Notes: generated by a model not told the origin, from the sequence alone. Counted from the first letter of the stretch, positions 18,626 through 30,982 are shown. The stretch: 64,000 bases of DNA from Actinomyces viscosus (GCF_900637975.1 NZ_LR134477.1:620001-684000), one strand, 5' to 3'. A program made the numbers and translations.

Positions 18626-20338
18626 TCATGATGCGCGACGGCGAACGGTCAGGAGCCCGTACCCCGTTGCCAGAAGGACAGCGACGGCCGCGATCACCGG
18701 CATGGCGTTGGAGCCGGTGCTCGCCAGGTTGCTGCCGCTGTCACCCGATGGTGTGTCAGCTGTTGCGCTGGCTGTGGGCTCCTCGGTGGAGGTCGGCGTC
18801 GGCGTGGGCTCCTCGGTGGGATCCGGGGTCGGCGTCGGCGTGGGCGTCGGCTCCTCCTTCTGAGTGACATCGTTGTACAGGCTCACGGCCTGCACGGAGG
18901 TGTCGACTGAGAACGTCGTGCTGTCCTGCGTCTCGGTGCCGTTGACCGAGAAGGTCTTGCTCCCCCAGCCAAGGGCTCCGGGAAGTGCTGCGGCGGAGAT
19001 GTCCTCCGTCAGCGTGATCCTGGTTCCCTTGGGGAACTCGCGCAGGGTGTCCGCGGCCTGCTGCTGGCCCACGGCCACCTCGACGGTGTAGGGGTTCGAC
19101 GTCGGCTTGTTGGCCCAGGTCGGGTAGTCGGCCTCGGTCGTGCCCTCGGGCAGCTCGTAGGAGACGTTCACCCGGACCTTGGTGTCCGAGGCGACCTCAT
19201 CCTGATGGGTGCCGGTGACGTACTTCTTGACCCCGAAGGAGCCGAAGCCCTGCGTCAGCTGCACGTCGTAGGAGATCGGGTCCTTGTAGGCCATCTGCGC
19301 GGACACCGTGGTGTTCCTGCCGCCGCTCAGGGTGGCGCTGTTGGTGTAGACCCGGCCCGGGACGATCTTGCCGCCCTCAGCCAGGGACTGGTAGACGATC
19401 TCGTAGTTCGCGTTCTTGGCGAAGGTGCCGTCCGTGCGGGTCAGGGTGATGGAGGCGGTGATCCCGTCCGCGCCGATGGTCGGCTTCAGGACGAATGAGC
19501 CGTGGTCGGTGCTCATCGCCGTGCCATCTGCCTTGGCGACGTCGAAGTAGCCGTCGGCCCCGCCGCCGTACTCCTCGGGGTTGACCCGCACGTACCAGGA
19601 GCCGAGATCCGGGTTGAGGGTCTGCCCGCCGCCGGAGACGTCGTTGAACGTGACGGTGTTGACGCTACCCGCCTCCACTCCCAGGTGGTTGGCGATGGTC
19701 GTACCGCTGAACTGGATGTGCCAGGTCAGGGCGTTGGAGTCGCGCTTGAGGGAGTTGGCGTACTTGCCGAGGTCCTTCTCCACCCAGGCGATAGGCAGAA
19801 TCCGCTCGTTGTTGGGGTGGAAGACCTCGACATCGGTGCCGTTGGCGTTGAAGGTGGTCTTGTTCTCCTGGGTGACCTTCTGAGCCATGAGCATCTGGTT
19901 GCCCGACCCCTTGAGCTCGGTGGCGGCGCTGATCGCGGCGTTGAAGGTGCAGGTGAGGGTCTCGGAGGTCGTGACGCAGTCGCCCACCTTGGTGCCGTTT
20001 CCGAGAACGAGGTCGTCGTGCCGACCGATCTCACGGTACCGGTACTCCGCTGGAAGACTGATGCTGAAGGACTGGCCGGGCTGCGGGTCGGCGGTGGAGG
20101 CGTCCCAGGCGAACTTCATGCGAACCGGATCCTCGAGGTGCGCAGGCTTGCCCGGATACTCCGTACCGTCCTTGTCGGCAAGAACAAGAGGGCTGAAGGA
20201 CACCTTCACGCCGGTATTCTGGTCAGCGCTCGCACTGGGGGCGATAAGCGCGACGAAGCTGCCCAGTGCCACCAGCAGCGCGCCGACGAGCAGGCTCGCC
20301 ACATGCTTTCGGGGCACAGAGAGGTGCTGTAAATGCAT
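18626..20338 (-). CDS. LAXTG-anchored surface protein (Ig-like/adhesin type)
   Basis: Secreted cell-wall protein of 570 residues. The signal peptide has a basic start (MHLQHLSVPRKHV), a hydrophobic core LLVGALLVALGSFVALIA and a likely cleavage after PSASA. The first 340 residues resemble the paired N-terminal Ig-like adhesion domains of Gram-positive surface proteins, with YGGGADGYFDVAKADG and SLAEGGKIVPGRVYTN. Another Ig/DUF5979-like repeat follows at about 365-480. A Pro/Thr wall-spanning stretch (PTPTPTPTPDPTEEP) leads to the sorting signal LASTG, a hydrophobic segment and RRRAS, so a sortase should anchor it. An ISAs1 element lies 53 bp upstream of the ATG and may have displaced the promoter. 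Ligand unknown. Confidence 0.85.
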   Translation of the reverse strand: MHLQHLSVPRKHVASLLVGALLVALGSFVALIAPSASADQNTGVKVSFSPLVLADKDGTEYPGKPAHLEDPVRMKFAWDASTADPQPGQSFSISLPAEYRYREIGRHDDLVLGNGTKVGDCVTTSETLTCTFNAAISAATELKGSGNQMLMAQKVTQENKTTFNANGTDVEVFHPNNERILPIAWVEKDLGKYANSLKRDSNALTWHIQFSGTTIANHLGVEAGSVNTVTFNDVSGGGQTLNPDLGSWYVRVNPEEYGGGADGYFDVAKADGTAMSTDHGSFVLKPTIGADGITASITLTRTDGTFAKNANYEIVYQSLAEGGKIVPGRVYTNSATLSGGRNTTVSAQMAYKDPISYDVQLTQGFGSFGVKKYVTGTHQDEVASDTKVRVNVSYELPEGTTEADYPTWANKPTSNPYTVEVAVGQQQAADTLREFPKGTRITLTEDISAAALPGALGWGSKTFSVNGTETQDSTTFSVDTSVQAVSLYNDVTQKEEPTPTPTPTPDPTEEPTPTPTSTEEPTASATADTPSGDSGSNLASTGSNAMPVIAAVAVLLATGYGLLTVRRRAS

Positions 20339-20381
20339 CCTTTGTCTCCATCTTCATGAGGGGGAAGTAAACCTGCGCTTC

Positions 20382-20391
20382 GGGGAATCGC
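20382..20391. repeat. 10-bp target-site duplication, left of ISAs1 copy 1
   Basis: GGGGAATCGC is repeated exactly at 21691-21700 on the other side of the element. This marks a direct, unrearranged transposition event. Confidence 0.9.
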
Positions 20392-21690
20392 CAGGGGGTC
20401 GGCAAAGTCGGTTTTAGGGGGTTGGTTGGGTCTGTAGGCTGATGGCTCGTTTGGGGCGTCTGGACAGGGATCTGGTGGTTGAGGCGATGGAGACGCCGGG
20501 CCCGAGGAAGAGGCGGATGAGGCTGATGGCCAGGTTCCTTAGGGCGGCCATGATCTCGGGGCCGTTGCGGGTGCTCAGCTGGTGACGGTCCTCGTCGAAG
20601 ACCACGTCCCGGATCCAGTGGAGACGGTTCTCTATCCCCCAGTGCCCGCGGACCCAGGCCGCGACGGCCTCGGGCTGGGCGTCGGTCATGGGCAGGGAGC
20701 AGATCAGGTAGACCACCTCGACACGCTTGCGGCCTTTGACGGTTCGGGTGCGTCGGATCTGGATCACCTGGGCGGCGGCGGGGAAGTCCACCCGCTGAGG
20801 GGCCTCGAGGGCCTTGACGGTGCGCCGCACCCACCGACCGTGGCAGCGCTCGACCGAGGAGATGGACGGGACGTCCTTCCACGGCAGGGCCTTGAGCGTC
20901 CTGCGCAGGGTCTTCTGATTGCCCTTGACGGTGAACACGTAGTGACCACCACGCCGGGTGATCCACCGGGCGGTGTCCACCTGGGTGTGCATGGCGTCAG
21001 CGGTCACCACGACCCCGTCCAGGTCGAGGGGCTCAAGCAGAACCCTGAGTGCGGGGATCTCGTTGGACTTGCCGGCCACCCGCTCCTGGGTAAGCACGGC
21101 GCCCGTGGCGTGGTCCAAGGCGGCCAGGAGGTGCGGCGCCGGATCCTCGCCCCTGCGCGCTGCACGCATGGTCTTGCCGTCCACGGCGATCACTGTGCGG
21201 CCGTTGATGGTGCCGGTACGCGTGTAGAACCAGGTCATCAGATGGGCGTCGAGGTCTGCGGGGTCCAGGTCCTGGAGCACCCGTCGGATGGTGGACTCCG
21301 ATGGAAGGGCCTGCCCCTCCTCCAGCCCCAGAGAGCGCAGGTCGGCGCCGGTCAGGTCGGTGGTGTGCTCCCATATCGCCGTCAGGCTCCGGCAGCCGGC
21401 CAGCACCCCGGTGACGGCCAGGGACAGGACCGTGGGCAGGCCTCAAGCGCACACCCCGCCGATCGCGGGGGTCGGTCACGTTCCTGAGAACCTGGACCAG
21501 GGGCTGGCGCGACAAGGCGGTCGTGGTGGAGGATGGCATCAGCGCGGGCTCCCAGGACGAGGGGATGACTAGACACCACTCATCGTCCCCACGGGGCCCG
21601 CGCCCCCGTCTCAACGACACACCAAACCCCGTCAAAGCCCCCGTCAGACCGGCTCATCCCTCATCACCCACCGACTTTGCCGACCCCCTG
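20392..21690 (-). mobile_element. ISAs1-family insertion sequence, copy 1
   Basis: A 1299-bp element bounded by perfect 20-bp inverted repeats (CAGGGGGTCGGCAAAGTCGG and its complement at 21671-21690) and a 10-bp target duplication. It is inserted between the surface-protein gene and aconitase. A nearly identical copy lies at 48342-49640. The transposase frame is split in the same way in both copies. Confidence 0.92.
20414..21539 (-). CDS. ISAs1-family transposase, reading frame split by an apparent frameshift
   Basis: DDE transposase. Translation from the ATG at 21539 (MPSSTTTALSRQPLVQVLRN) gives the N-terminal transposase-associated domain up to DRRGVRL. It then needs a +1 shift near 21438-21446 to enter the long frame that holds VLAGCRSLTAIWEHTTDL and the catalytic part. 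Catalytic-core segments include IAVDGKTMRAARR, VVTADAMHTQVDTARW and HWGIENRLHWIRDVVFDED. The C terminus is intact, stopping at 20414. The long frame alone (330 residues from 21406) lacks the start of the N-terminal domain. Either expression needs frameshifting or the product is short or dead. Confidence 0.8.
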
Positions 21691-21700
21691 GGGGAATCGC

Positions 21701-22087
21701 ACAGGTATTCGCCGTGATCCTAGGGCGATGAATCTATTGCCGAGCACCTCATGCGCCTTTTGTGACCGCTGTGTTGCTGCATTGATATCTCTTGAAGATC
21801 GAGAGGCGGATGCGAGTGGTGCGCGACATGATCGCAGGGCGCCCGTCCTCGTTGCGTGCACGGGATGTTGCCTAATTGCCGTCCCATCACCCCCTCCGGC
21901 CGTCAGGTTTGGCCAGGCATGCCTACGTATTGACAACGGATGACACGCCGTGGGCTACGGTCCACACCGGAGCATCCGCCCTGCTGCCCGTCCGGCCCGT
22001 CGCCTCCCGACCGCCCCAACGGTCCCGCGATCGGCTCTGTGGCGACGCAGCGGGTCGGATCGGTACGACAACTGGAAGTGAGCCCCG
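21701..22087. other. Intergenic region upstream of acnA
   Basis: About 390 bp without a convincing gene. Before the ISAs1 insertion it was the divergent control region between the surface-protein gene and acnA. Possible upstream elements of the surface-protein gene now lie here, cut off by the element. GGAAGTGAG precedes the acnA GTG. No clear sigma-A hexamer pair was identified. Confidence 0.5.
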
Positions 22088-24796
<2,709 letters not shown>

Positions 24797-25286
24797 CCGG
24801 GTGGCGGCGCGGCGGGTGACGACCAGGCCGATCCCGGCCCACACGGCGGCGACCGCGAGGTCGCGGCCCAGCAGGACCGGGACGGCCGCATTCGGTGCGT
24901 CCAGGGCTGTCAGGGTGCCGCTGACCGGGACTGCTCGTGCCAGTGCCTGCAACCAGGCGGGGCACTGCTCGAGGGGCACGATGACACCGGTCAGCAGCGG
25001 CAGGAAGGTGGCGATGACCGTCGCGCCCAGGTAGGGGTCGGGCAGGTTGACGCCCACGCCTGCGGCCACGGAGACGGCCAGCGCCACCAGGGCCGCGGCG
25101 TAGCCGGTACGCACCAGGTCGGGTGCGGACAGGTCTGAGCCCATGAGGACGTCGAAGAGGACATCCAGCAGCGGAAGCACCAGCAGCGTTACCACGGCGG
25201 TCCCCAGCGTCGCGAAGGCCGTCGACGACGCCCATGAGACCCGCACCCCCGAGGCGATGCACGAAGGACAGTGACCGCGCCCCCAG

Positions 25287-25623
25287 TCAGACCACCTCCA
25301 GGGTCCCGGCCCGGGTCGCCAGTCGCAGTGCCCGCTGTCCCAGGACGGCGGCAAGCCCCAGCCACGCGGCGGTGCACACCACCCACCCGGATACCGTGAC
25401 AGCACCTGTCGGGCGCCCTAGAAGCAGCTCGTAGGGAACCGACAGCGGGAGCACCGGCTCAGCGTGCCCAGCCCTGCGTCGGCGTGATACCACCCCAGGC
25501 GGAGGCCGCCAGGAACTGCACCAGCGTGGTGGCGGTTGTCGTCATGACCATCAGCTGGATGAAGTAGGGGACCGAGATGAACTGACGGATGTGAAAGACC
25601 GTCATCCTCATCTGGCGCCTCAC
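25287..25623 (-). pseudogene. Decayed copy of ABC-2 permease 1
   Basis: Relative of the intact permease at 33957-34715, reduced from 759 to 337 bp. A 421-bp deletion lies between two GGCTGGG repeats (intact 34107-34113 and 34528-34534), plus a 1-nt loss that shifts frame. The 5' 156 bp look identical to the intact gene; the 3' part has several substitutions. Confidence 0.85.
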
Positions 25624-26371
25624 CGGGCGAGCCCGTCCGCCAGGGCCAGGTAGGCCTCCTCCAGGGAAGCCGCCCGCGTCACCAGGTCCGACGGCGCCTG
25701 CGCCCCGGCCTCAGCCAGAACCGAGACGACCAGGTCCGGATCGGCGATGTCGTCATCGCCGCGCATCGGCTCACCGGCGCCACCGGCACCCGCGGCCCAG
25801 TAGACCGTCACCGCCCACCGGGCCGACGAAGCCCGCTGCTCCACCGTCGCCCGCGCCCCCAGACGCCGGCGAAGCGCCTCGATGACATCACCGTACCGGG
25901 CCGGAAGCGTGAAGGTCGTCGTGGCGCTCACCCCGGCGAGGGCGGCCACGTCAGCGACTCCGCCGCGCACGGCGATACGCCCCGCACCGATCACCGAGAT
26001 GACATCGGCGAGCTCCTCAACCTCCGGCATCGAGTGCGAGGTCAGCAGCACCCCCGTTCCCCGCTGCGCCAGCTCACGCACCAGGTCCCGCACCTGGAGG
26101 GCCACGTCGGGGTCCAGGCCGCTGGTGGGCTCATCAAGCAGCAGGAGCGAAGGCGACCCGAGCAGCGCCCGCGCCAGGTGCAGACGCTGACGCATCCCAC
26201 GGGAGAGCTCACCCGCCTTGCGCCCGGCCGCATCGGCCAGCCCCACACGCTCCAGGACCTCCGCAACAGCCCCGCGTCGTCGTCGGGGCTCAACACCCTG
26301 CAGATCAGCGAAGAACAACAGGTTGTCACGCGCCGTGGCCCGAGGATAGAACCCGAGCTCACCGCCCAGCA
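25467..26371 (-). repeat. Long inverted repeat, left arm (ABC operon copy)
   Basis: This 905-bp tract pairs, in reverse orientation, with 33209-34113. No mismatch was found in the stretches compared by eye. Outside it, on both sides, the copies differ: synonymous changes near 26373-26385, and substitutions and deletions below 25467. The arms enclose 26372-33208. Confidence 0.8.
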
Positions 26372-26372
26372 C
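25620..26372 (-). pseudogene. N-terminally truncated ABC transporter ATPase copy
   Basis: An open frame of 250 residues from the internal start at 26372. It is identical at protein level to the last 250 residues of the intact ATPase (32959-33960). The ABC signature LSRGMRQRL and Walker B LLLLDEPTSGLDP are present, but the Walker A/P-loop half is missing. It cannot be a working ATPase alone. It lies upstream of the two decayed permease copies, preserving operon order. Confidence 0.85.
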
Positions 26373-26438
26373 CAGGCCGAGTCGGGCCCGTCAGGGTGCT
26401 GCTTGCCCCCAAAAGAACAAGGCAGTAGTCTCCTGGCT

Positions 26439-27338
26439 ATGAGTGTTAGCCAACTTGAGGTGCCGGGTGGCACTATCGCCTACGAGGTGCACGATCCCTC
26501 TGGGACCGGTAGAGGGCTCGCGGCGCCGAGTCGACCTTTTGTCATCTGCTCGCCGGCCATGGGGGATGTGCGGGACGCCTATGACCCGTTGGTGCGGTGT
26601 TTGACCGAGGCGGGCTTTCGTGTTGCGGTGACGGACCTACGCGGTCACGGGGACAGCTCTGCGACCTTCATCGACTATGGTGACGAGGCCACTGCCGCAG
26701 ACCTCGTCGCTCTCATCGAGGCCCTCGACGCCGGCCCCGCCATCCTCGTGGGAGCCTCCATGTCCGGGGCTGCTGCGGTCATTGCTGCCGGACGTCGGCC
26801 CGACCTGGTTCGCGGTCTGGTCCTCATCTGCCCCTTCCTGCGCGGGCCGGGCAGCCGGGTTGAGGCGTTCCTGCAGCGCGCTGTGCTGGGGCTGGCACTG
26901 CTGCGCCCCTGGGGGCCGGCCCTATGGAACAGCTACTCGGCCCGATTGTGGCCCGCTCTGCCCGACGCCCGGCAGCGGGCGGCACGCCTGGTGAGCCTGC
27001 TGCGCCGCCCGGGCCGCTGGCGTGCCTTCTGGGCCACGACTCGTACCGACCACCGCGTCGTCGCCCCGTGGATGGACAAGGTCGACTCCCCGGTCCTCGT
27101 GGTCATGGGGGAGGACGACCCCGACTGGAAGGACCCGGAGGCCGAGGCCACCTGGGTGGCTCGCGCCGTCGGCGGAGAGCCGGGGGAGAGGGCGGAGGTC
27201 ATGATGGTCCCCGCTGCAGGGCACGCGCCCATGCTCGAACGCCCCGACGTCGTGGGGCCGAGGGTGGTCGACTTCCTCGGGCACATCGTCTCTGACGCCG
27301 ATATCTCGAGGCCGGTGGGGGAGAGGCGGGGAGAGTGA
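26439..27338 (+). CDS. Alpha/beta hydrolase
   Basis: Soluble hydrolase of 299 residues, substrate unknown. The nucleophile elbow is VGASMSGAAAV, with Ser near residue 107. The oxyanion/strand segment VICSPAMGDVRDAYDPLV lies near 37, the acid is probably in VLVVMGEDDPDW near 220, and the histidine in PAAGHAPMLERPDVV near 262. The ATG at 26439 begins 55 bp after the end of the decayed ABC copy, so its promoter region may have been replaced. The stop lies 2 nt before the TetR gene start, so they are an operon. Confidence 0.85.
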   Translation: MSVSQLEVPGGTIAYEVHDPSGTGRGLAAPSRPFVICSPAMGDVRDAYDPLVRCLTEAGFRVAVTDLRGHGDSSATFIDYGDEATAADLVALIEALDAGPAILVGASMSGAAAVIAAGRRPDLVRGLVLICPFLRGPGSRVEAFLQRAVLGLALLRPWGPALWNSYSARLWPALPDARQRAARLVSLLRRPGRWRAFWATTRTDHRVVAPWMDKVDSPVLVVMGEDDPDWKDPEAEATWVARAVGGEPGERAEVMMVPAAGHAPMLERPDVVGPRVVDFLGHIVSDADISRPVGERRGE

Positions 27339-27339
27339 C

Positions 27340-27927
27340 ATGCCCCGGGCAGGACTGAGCACCCAGCGCGTGGTGGAACGGGCGGCGCAGATCGTTGACG
27401 AGCACGGCTACGAGGCGCTCTCCCTGAGCCGCCTGGCCGCCGACCTCGGAGTCGCGCCGCCGAGCCTGTACAAGCACGTCGCAGGCATGAGCGACCTGGT
27501 CCAGCAGATATCGGTGCGGGCGGTGGACGAGCTCGCCGAGTGCCTGGCGGTCTCCGTCATGGGGCTGGCCGGGCGCGACGCACTGAGCGCCCTGGCTGAG
27601 ACCTACCGCGCCTTCGCCCACGAGCACCCCGGGCTCTATCCGATGACCCAGTTCCCCAGGGAGGTGTCGGACAGGGAGACGAACCCGATGCACTCGACGG
27701 CGGCCCGGCGCACGGTCGATGTCGTGACCGCAGCGCTGTCCGGCTACCGCATCCCCGATGAGCGGGTCGTCGACGCCGTGAGGATGACCCGCTCCGCGCT
27801 GCACGGATTCGTCGACATCGAGCTGCGTGGGGGCTTCGCCATGGAGGCCTCCATTGATGTGAGTTTTGCTACGCTCGTCGACTCCCTCGATGCGGCACTG
27901 ACGGCTCTGGGACGACCGTCCAACTAG
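27340..27927 (+). CDS. TetR/AcrR family transcriptional regulator
   Basis: DNA-binding repressor of 195 residues. The helix-turn-helix is LSLSRLAADLGVAPPSLYKH near residues 27-47. The ligand domain resembles the WHG/TetR_C_33 type (MTRSALHGFVDIELRGGFAM near 150). Being coupled to the alpha/beta hydrolase gene, it probably controls that operon in response to a related small molecule. No operator was identified. Confidence 0.85.
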   Translation: MPRAGLSTQRVVERAAQIVDEHGYEALSLSRLAADLGVAPPSLYKHVAGMSDLVQQISVRAVDELAECLAVSVMGLAGRDALSALAETYRAFAHEHPGLYPMTQFPREVSDRETNPMHSTAARRTVDVVTAALSGYRIPDERVVDAVRMTRSALHGFVDIELRGGFAMEASIDVSFATLVDSLDAALTALGRPSN

Positions 27928-28136
27928 AGCTCGTATGAGTATTCTTCAACGAATAAGGCCAGTCGATGACCAGTCGGTTGGTGCCCGAGCGGTGGCCGGC
28001 TGCCTGCCCGTGCCCGGGTCTGCAGTATGAACGCCCTGCTCAGAGCGAAATAGTGGCCTCGTGCTCCTCGTTGCCCAGGTGTCCGGATCACTTCGATCAT
28101 CGAGCTACTCCAAGCGGCACCGCCGAAGGAAACACC

Positions 28137-29636
28137 ATGTCAACGTCGTCATCGTTCAGCCCTCAGCCCACGTCTCAGCACCCGAGCCAGAACAGCACCG
28201 TCACCGGCGACTCCTCCGGAGGGACGACGGCTCCGGTCGAGGAGGTCGACCTGCTCGTCGTCGGCGGAGGAAAGGCCGGCAAGTCCCTGGCGATGCTGCG
28301 CGCCAAGGCGGGCGACAAGGTCGTCATGGTGGAGCGTGACAAGGTGGGCGGCACCTGCATCAACGTCGCCTGCATCCCCACCAAGACCCTCATCTCCGCC
28401 GCTCGGGTCCTCCACGAGGTCCAGGGCTCGGGCACCTACGGCGTCACCCTGCCCGAGCAGGACGGCGGCGCCGACGCCCTGACCCAGGCCCGGATCGACC
28501 TGGCCTCCTTCCGTGCGCGCAAGGAGGCCGTCGTCTCCGGCATGGTGGCCGCCCACGAGAAGATGTTCCCCGCCTCGGGCATGGACTTCGTCAAAGGCAC
28601 TGCCCGGTTTATCGGGGAGCGCACCGTCGAGATCCAGCTGAACGACGGCGGCCTGCGGCGCGTGCGCGGCGCCAAGGTTCTCATCAACACCGGTACCACG
28701 CCGTCGGTCCCCCCGATTGAGGGTCTGGCCGACGTGCGTTACTGGACCAGCGAGGACCTGCTCACCCTGCCCGAGCTGCCCACCAGCCTCGTCGTCCTGG
28801 GAGGCGGCGTCATCGGCGTCGAGATGGCCTCCCTCATGGGGCTCCTCGGTGTCCCGGTCACCATCGTCCACGCCGGAGCGCACATCCTGGACCGCGAGGA
28901 CGACGACGTCGCCGCCGAGGTGACCGCCGGCCTGGAGGCCCTGGGCGTCACGGTCCTCACCGGTGCGCGTGCCTCCCGAGTCAGTGCCGGCCCCGACGGG
29001 CGGGGCGTCGTCGTCACCACCGCTGACGGGCGCGAGGCGACCGGCTCCCACCTGCTCGTGGCCCTGGGCCGTACCCCCGTCACCGCCGGACTCGGCCTGG
29101 AGACCGCAGGCGTGGAGCTGACCGAGCGCGGCTTCGTGCGCGTCGACGACCACCTGCGCACCACCGCCGAGGGCGTCTACGCCGCCGGTGACGTGGCCGG
29201 CACGCCCCAGTTCACCCACGCCTCCTGGAACGACTTCCGCGTCCTGCGCGACATCCTGGCCGGCAAGGAGGCCTCCACCACCGGGCGCCTCATCCCGTGG
29301 GCCGTCTTCACCACGCCCGAGCTCGGGCACGTCGGACTCACCGAGACCGAGGCCCGCGAGGCCGGCTACGAGATCCGCGTCGCCAAGACCCCCACGGCAG
29401 CCGTCCCGCGCGCCAAGACCCTGGGCCGCACCGAGGGCTTCTTCAAGGTCGTCATCGACGCCCGCACCGACCTCATCCTGGGGGCCGCCATCATCGGCGC
29501 CGAGGCCAGCGAGGTCGTCACCAGCATCCAGATGGCGATGCTCGGGGGACTGAGGTGGCAGCAGGTGCGCGACGCCGTCATCACCCACCCCACCATGAGC
29601 GAGGGACTCAACATCGTCCTGGACTCCCTGGGCTGA
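28137..29636 (+). CDS. FAD-dependent pyridine nucleotide-disulfide oxidoreductase (dihydrolipoyl dehydrogenase / mercuric reductase-like)
   Basis: Flavoprotein disulfide reductase of 499 residues. An unusual Ser/Gln/Thr-rich N-terminal tail of about 38 residues precedes the FAD motif VDLLVVGGGKAGKSLAML. The redox-active disulfide is in GGTCINVACIPTKTLI. The NAD(P) motif is VVLGGGVIGVEMASLMGLLG near residue 222. FAD-contact GVYAAGDVAGTPQFTHASW and the C-terminal ITHPTMSEGLN, carrying the catalytic His/Glu pair, are present. The ATG at 28137 has AAGGA seven bases upstream. It is not next to 2-oxoacid dehydrogenase genes, so the substrate disulfide is unknown. Confidence 0.85.
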   Translation: MSTSSSFSPQPTSQHPSQNSTVTGDSSGGTTAPVEEVDLLVVGGGKAGKSLAMLRAKAGDKVVMVERDKVGGTCINVACIPTKTLISAARVLHEVQGSGTYGVTLPEQDGGADALTQARIDLASFRARKEAVVSGMVAAHEKMFPASGMDFVKGTARFIGERTVEIQLNDGGLRRVRGAKVLINTGTTPSVPPIEGLADVRYWTSEDLLTLPELPTSLVVLGGGVIGVEMASLMGLLGVPVTIVHAGAHILDREDDDVAAEVTAGLEALGVTVLTGARASRVSAGPDGRGVVVTTADGREATGSHLLVALGRTPVTAGLGLETAGVELTERGFVRVDDHLRTTAEGVYAAGDVAGTPQFTHASWNDFRVLRDILAGKEASTTGRLIPWAVFTTPELGHVGLTETEAREAGYEIRVAKTPTAAVPRAKTLGRTEGFFKVVIDARTDLILGAAIIGAEASEVVTSIQMAMLGGLRWQQVRDAVITHPTMSEGLNIVLDSLG

Positions 29637-29686
29637 GAAGCAGGGCGTGGGCCCGGGCCCTGCCGGGGCGGTCCTGACGGACCCGC

Positions 29687-30280
29687 TCAGGCGGGGCGCA
29701 TCCCCAGGTCGTCGACACGCTCGGCGCCCGGCAGCGCCACCAGCAGCGCCCCGGGAACCAGGAGCTTGGAGTGGCGCACGCCCGAGCCGATGAGCACCGT
29801 GTCCCGATCCGCCACGGCACCGTCGATGAAGAGCCGCCAGTCCTCGGGCAGACCGACCGGCGTGATCCCGCCGTACTCCATCGCGCTCATCTCCACGGCC
29901 CGCTCCACCGGCAGGAACGAGGCCTTGCGCACGTCGATGCGCTTCTTGACGACGTGGTTGACGTCGGCGAAGTCGGGCGCCCGCACGACGCAGGCGGCGA
30001 TACGCTCCTCGCCGGTGCGCTTACCGGCCACGAGCACGCAGTTCCCGGTCGCCTCGGGGTCCAGGGCGTAGTGCGCGTCGAGAGCATCGGTGTCGGAGTA
30101 CTGCGGATCGATCGGGACCACCTGGGCCCGGCGGGCCAGCTCCGCGCCCTCGGGAGAGGACGTCTCCAGAGCCCTCAGCGCCGCAGCCACGGGCGCAGCG
30201 AGCAGGTCGGTGCGCTCCAGGGCGGGCTGCCAGCCGATCTCCTTGGCGAAGACCTCGGCCGGATCACGCAGATCAGTCAT
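29687..30280 (-). CDS. YbaK/EbsC-type aminoacyl-tRNA deacylase domain protein
   Basis: Predicted trans-editing hydrolase of about 197 residues that clears mischarged tRNA. Conserved features are NCVLVAGKRTGEERIAACVV, the strand DFADVNHVVKKRIDVRKASF with family lysines, and the MEYGGITPVGLPEDWRLFID signature. I use the ATG at 30280 (MTDLRDP), which has AAAGGATGA at workable spacing; an ATG three codons upstream is too close to that site. It follows the GNAT gene by 5 nt and is likely co-transcribed with it. Confidence 0.8.
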   Translation of the reverse strand: MTDLRDPAEVFAKEIGWQPALERTDLLAAPVAAALRALETSSPEGAELARRAQVVPIDPQYSDTDALDAHYALDPEATGNCVLVAGKRTGEERIAACVVRAPDFADVNHVVKKRIDVRKASFLPVERAVEMSAMEYGGITPVGLPEDWRLFIDGAVADRDTVLIGSGVRHSKLLVPGALLVALPGAERVDDLGMRPA

Positions 30281-30285
30281 TTCTC

Positions 30286-30939
30286 TCATCCTTTCGATGA
30301 CGTGGAGCGTCTCGTGATGCGCTCCTCCAGGAGGGACCTGACCCGAGGCCACTGCGTCGGGGTGATGCTGAACATGGCCGTGTCGCGCGGACGCCCCTCC
30401 TCACCGGGTGCCAGGGAGGGCTGCCAGGCGCGCAGAACCGCCTCGAAGGTTGCGCCCATGGCCGCGATCGCCCCGCGAGCCACGTCGTTGCGTGCGTCGG
30501 TCTTGATGTCGACGCGGTCCACACCCCAGTCCTCAAGGGCCTGCGCAAGGAGCAGCAGCTTGGCGGCGGGGTTGACGGCCGTTCCGCGGACTGCTGGCGA
30601 GAGCCAGGAGGACCCGATCTCGACGGCGAAGAGCCGCCCATCCGGCATCCATCGCGGCGTCAGGTACGCAGTGTGCCCGACGACGCGACCAGTGGTGACC
30701 TCCACCTGCGCGAAAGGCGCATAGGCCCCCGCATCCCGGCGAGCCAGGCTGCGAGCCACGTAGTCCTCGACCTCGTCGGGCGTCGGCACCGCGGCGAAGG
30801 GACTCGTCGCAGCCGCCTCCGCGGCCCGCTGGAGCCCCGGCACGTGCTCGGGCGCGAGCGGCTCGAGGCGCACGACATCACCGGCCAGCACCCCGGAGGA
30901 CAGGACGGGGTGAGGGGCGTGCGACAAGGCGGAGCTCAT
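30286..30939 (-). CDS. GNAT family N-acetyltransferase (RimJ/RimL type)
   Basis: Predicted protein or small-molecule acetyltransferase of 217 residues. Family features are VVRLEPLAPEHVPGLQRAA near residue 22, EIGSSWLSPAVRGTAVNPAA (the acetyl-CoA loop) near 110, and VDIKTDARNDVARGAIAAMG near 140. The ATG at 30939 is about 70 bp from the divergent trmL-like GTG. No target is implied by context. Confidence 0.82.
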   Translation of the reverse strand: MSSALSHAPHPVLSSGVLAGDVVRLEPLAPEHVPGLQRAAEAAATSPFAAVPTPDEVEDYVARSLARRDAGAYAPFAQVEVTTGRVVGHTAYLTPRWMPDGRLFAVEIGSSWLSPAVRGTAVNPAAKLLLLAQALEDWGVDRVDIKTDARNDVARGAIAAMGATFEAVLRAWQPSLAPGEEGRPRDTAMFSITPTQWPRVRSLLEERITRRSTSSKG

Positions 30940-30982
30940 GCCCCGATCATGGCAGCCGGAGCACGGTCGTCGTCGGGGCACC

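Noticed and set aside
18767-18860. Short repeats in the 3' part of the surface-protein gene as a CRISPR or VNTR array
   Set aside because: They encode the Pro/Thr wall-spanning repeats (PTPTPTP). There are no spacers, and no CRISPR array or cas gene was found in the window.
26034-26438. Extending the alpha/beta hydrolase frame upstream to 26034
   Set aside because: That stretch is antisense to the decayed ABC ATPase copy. The hydrolase fold begins at the ATG at 26439.
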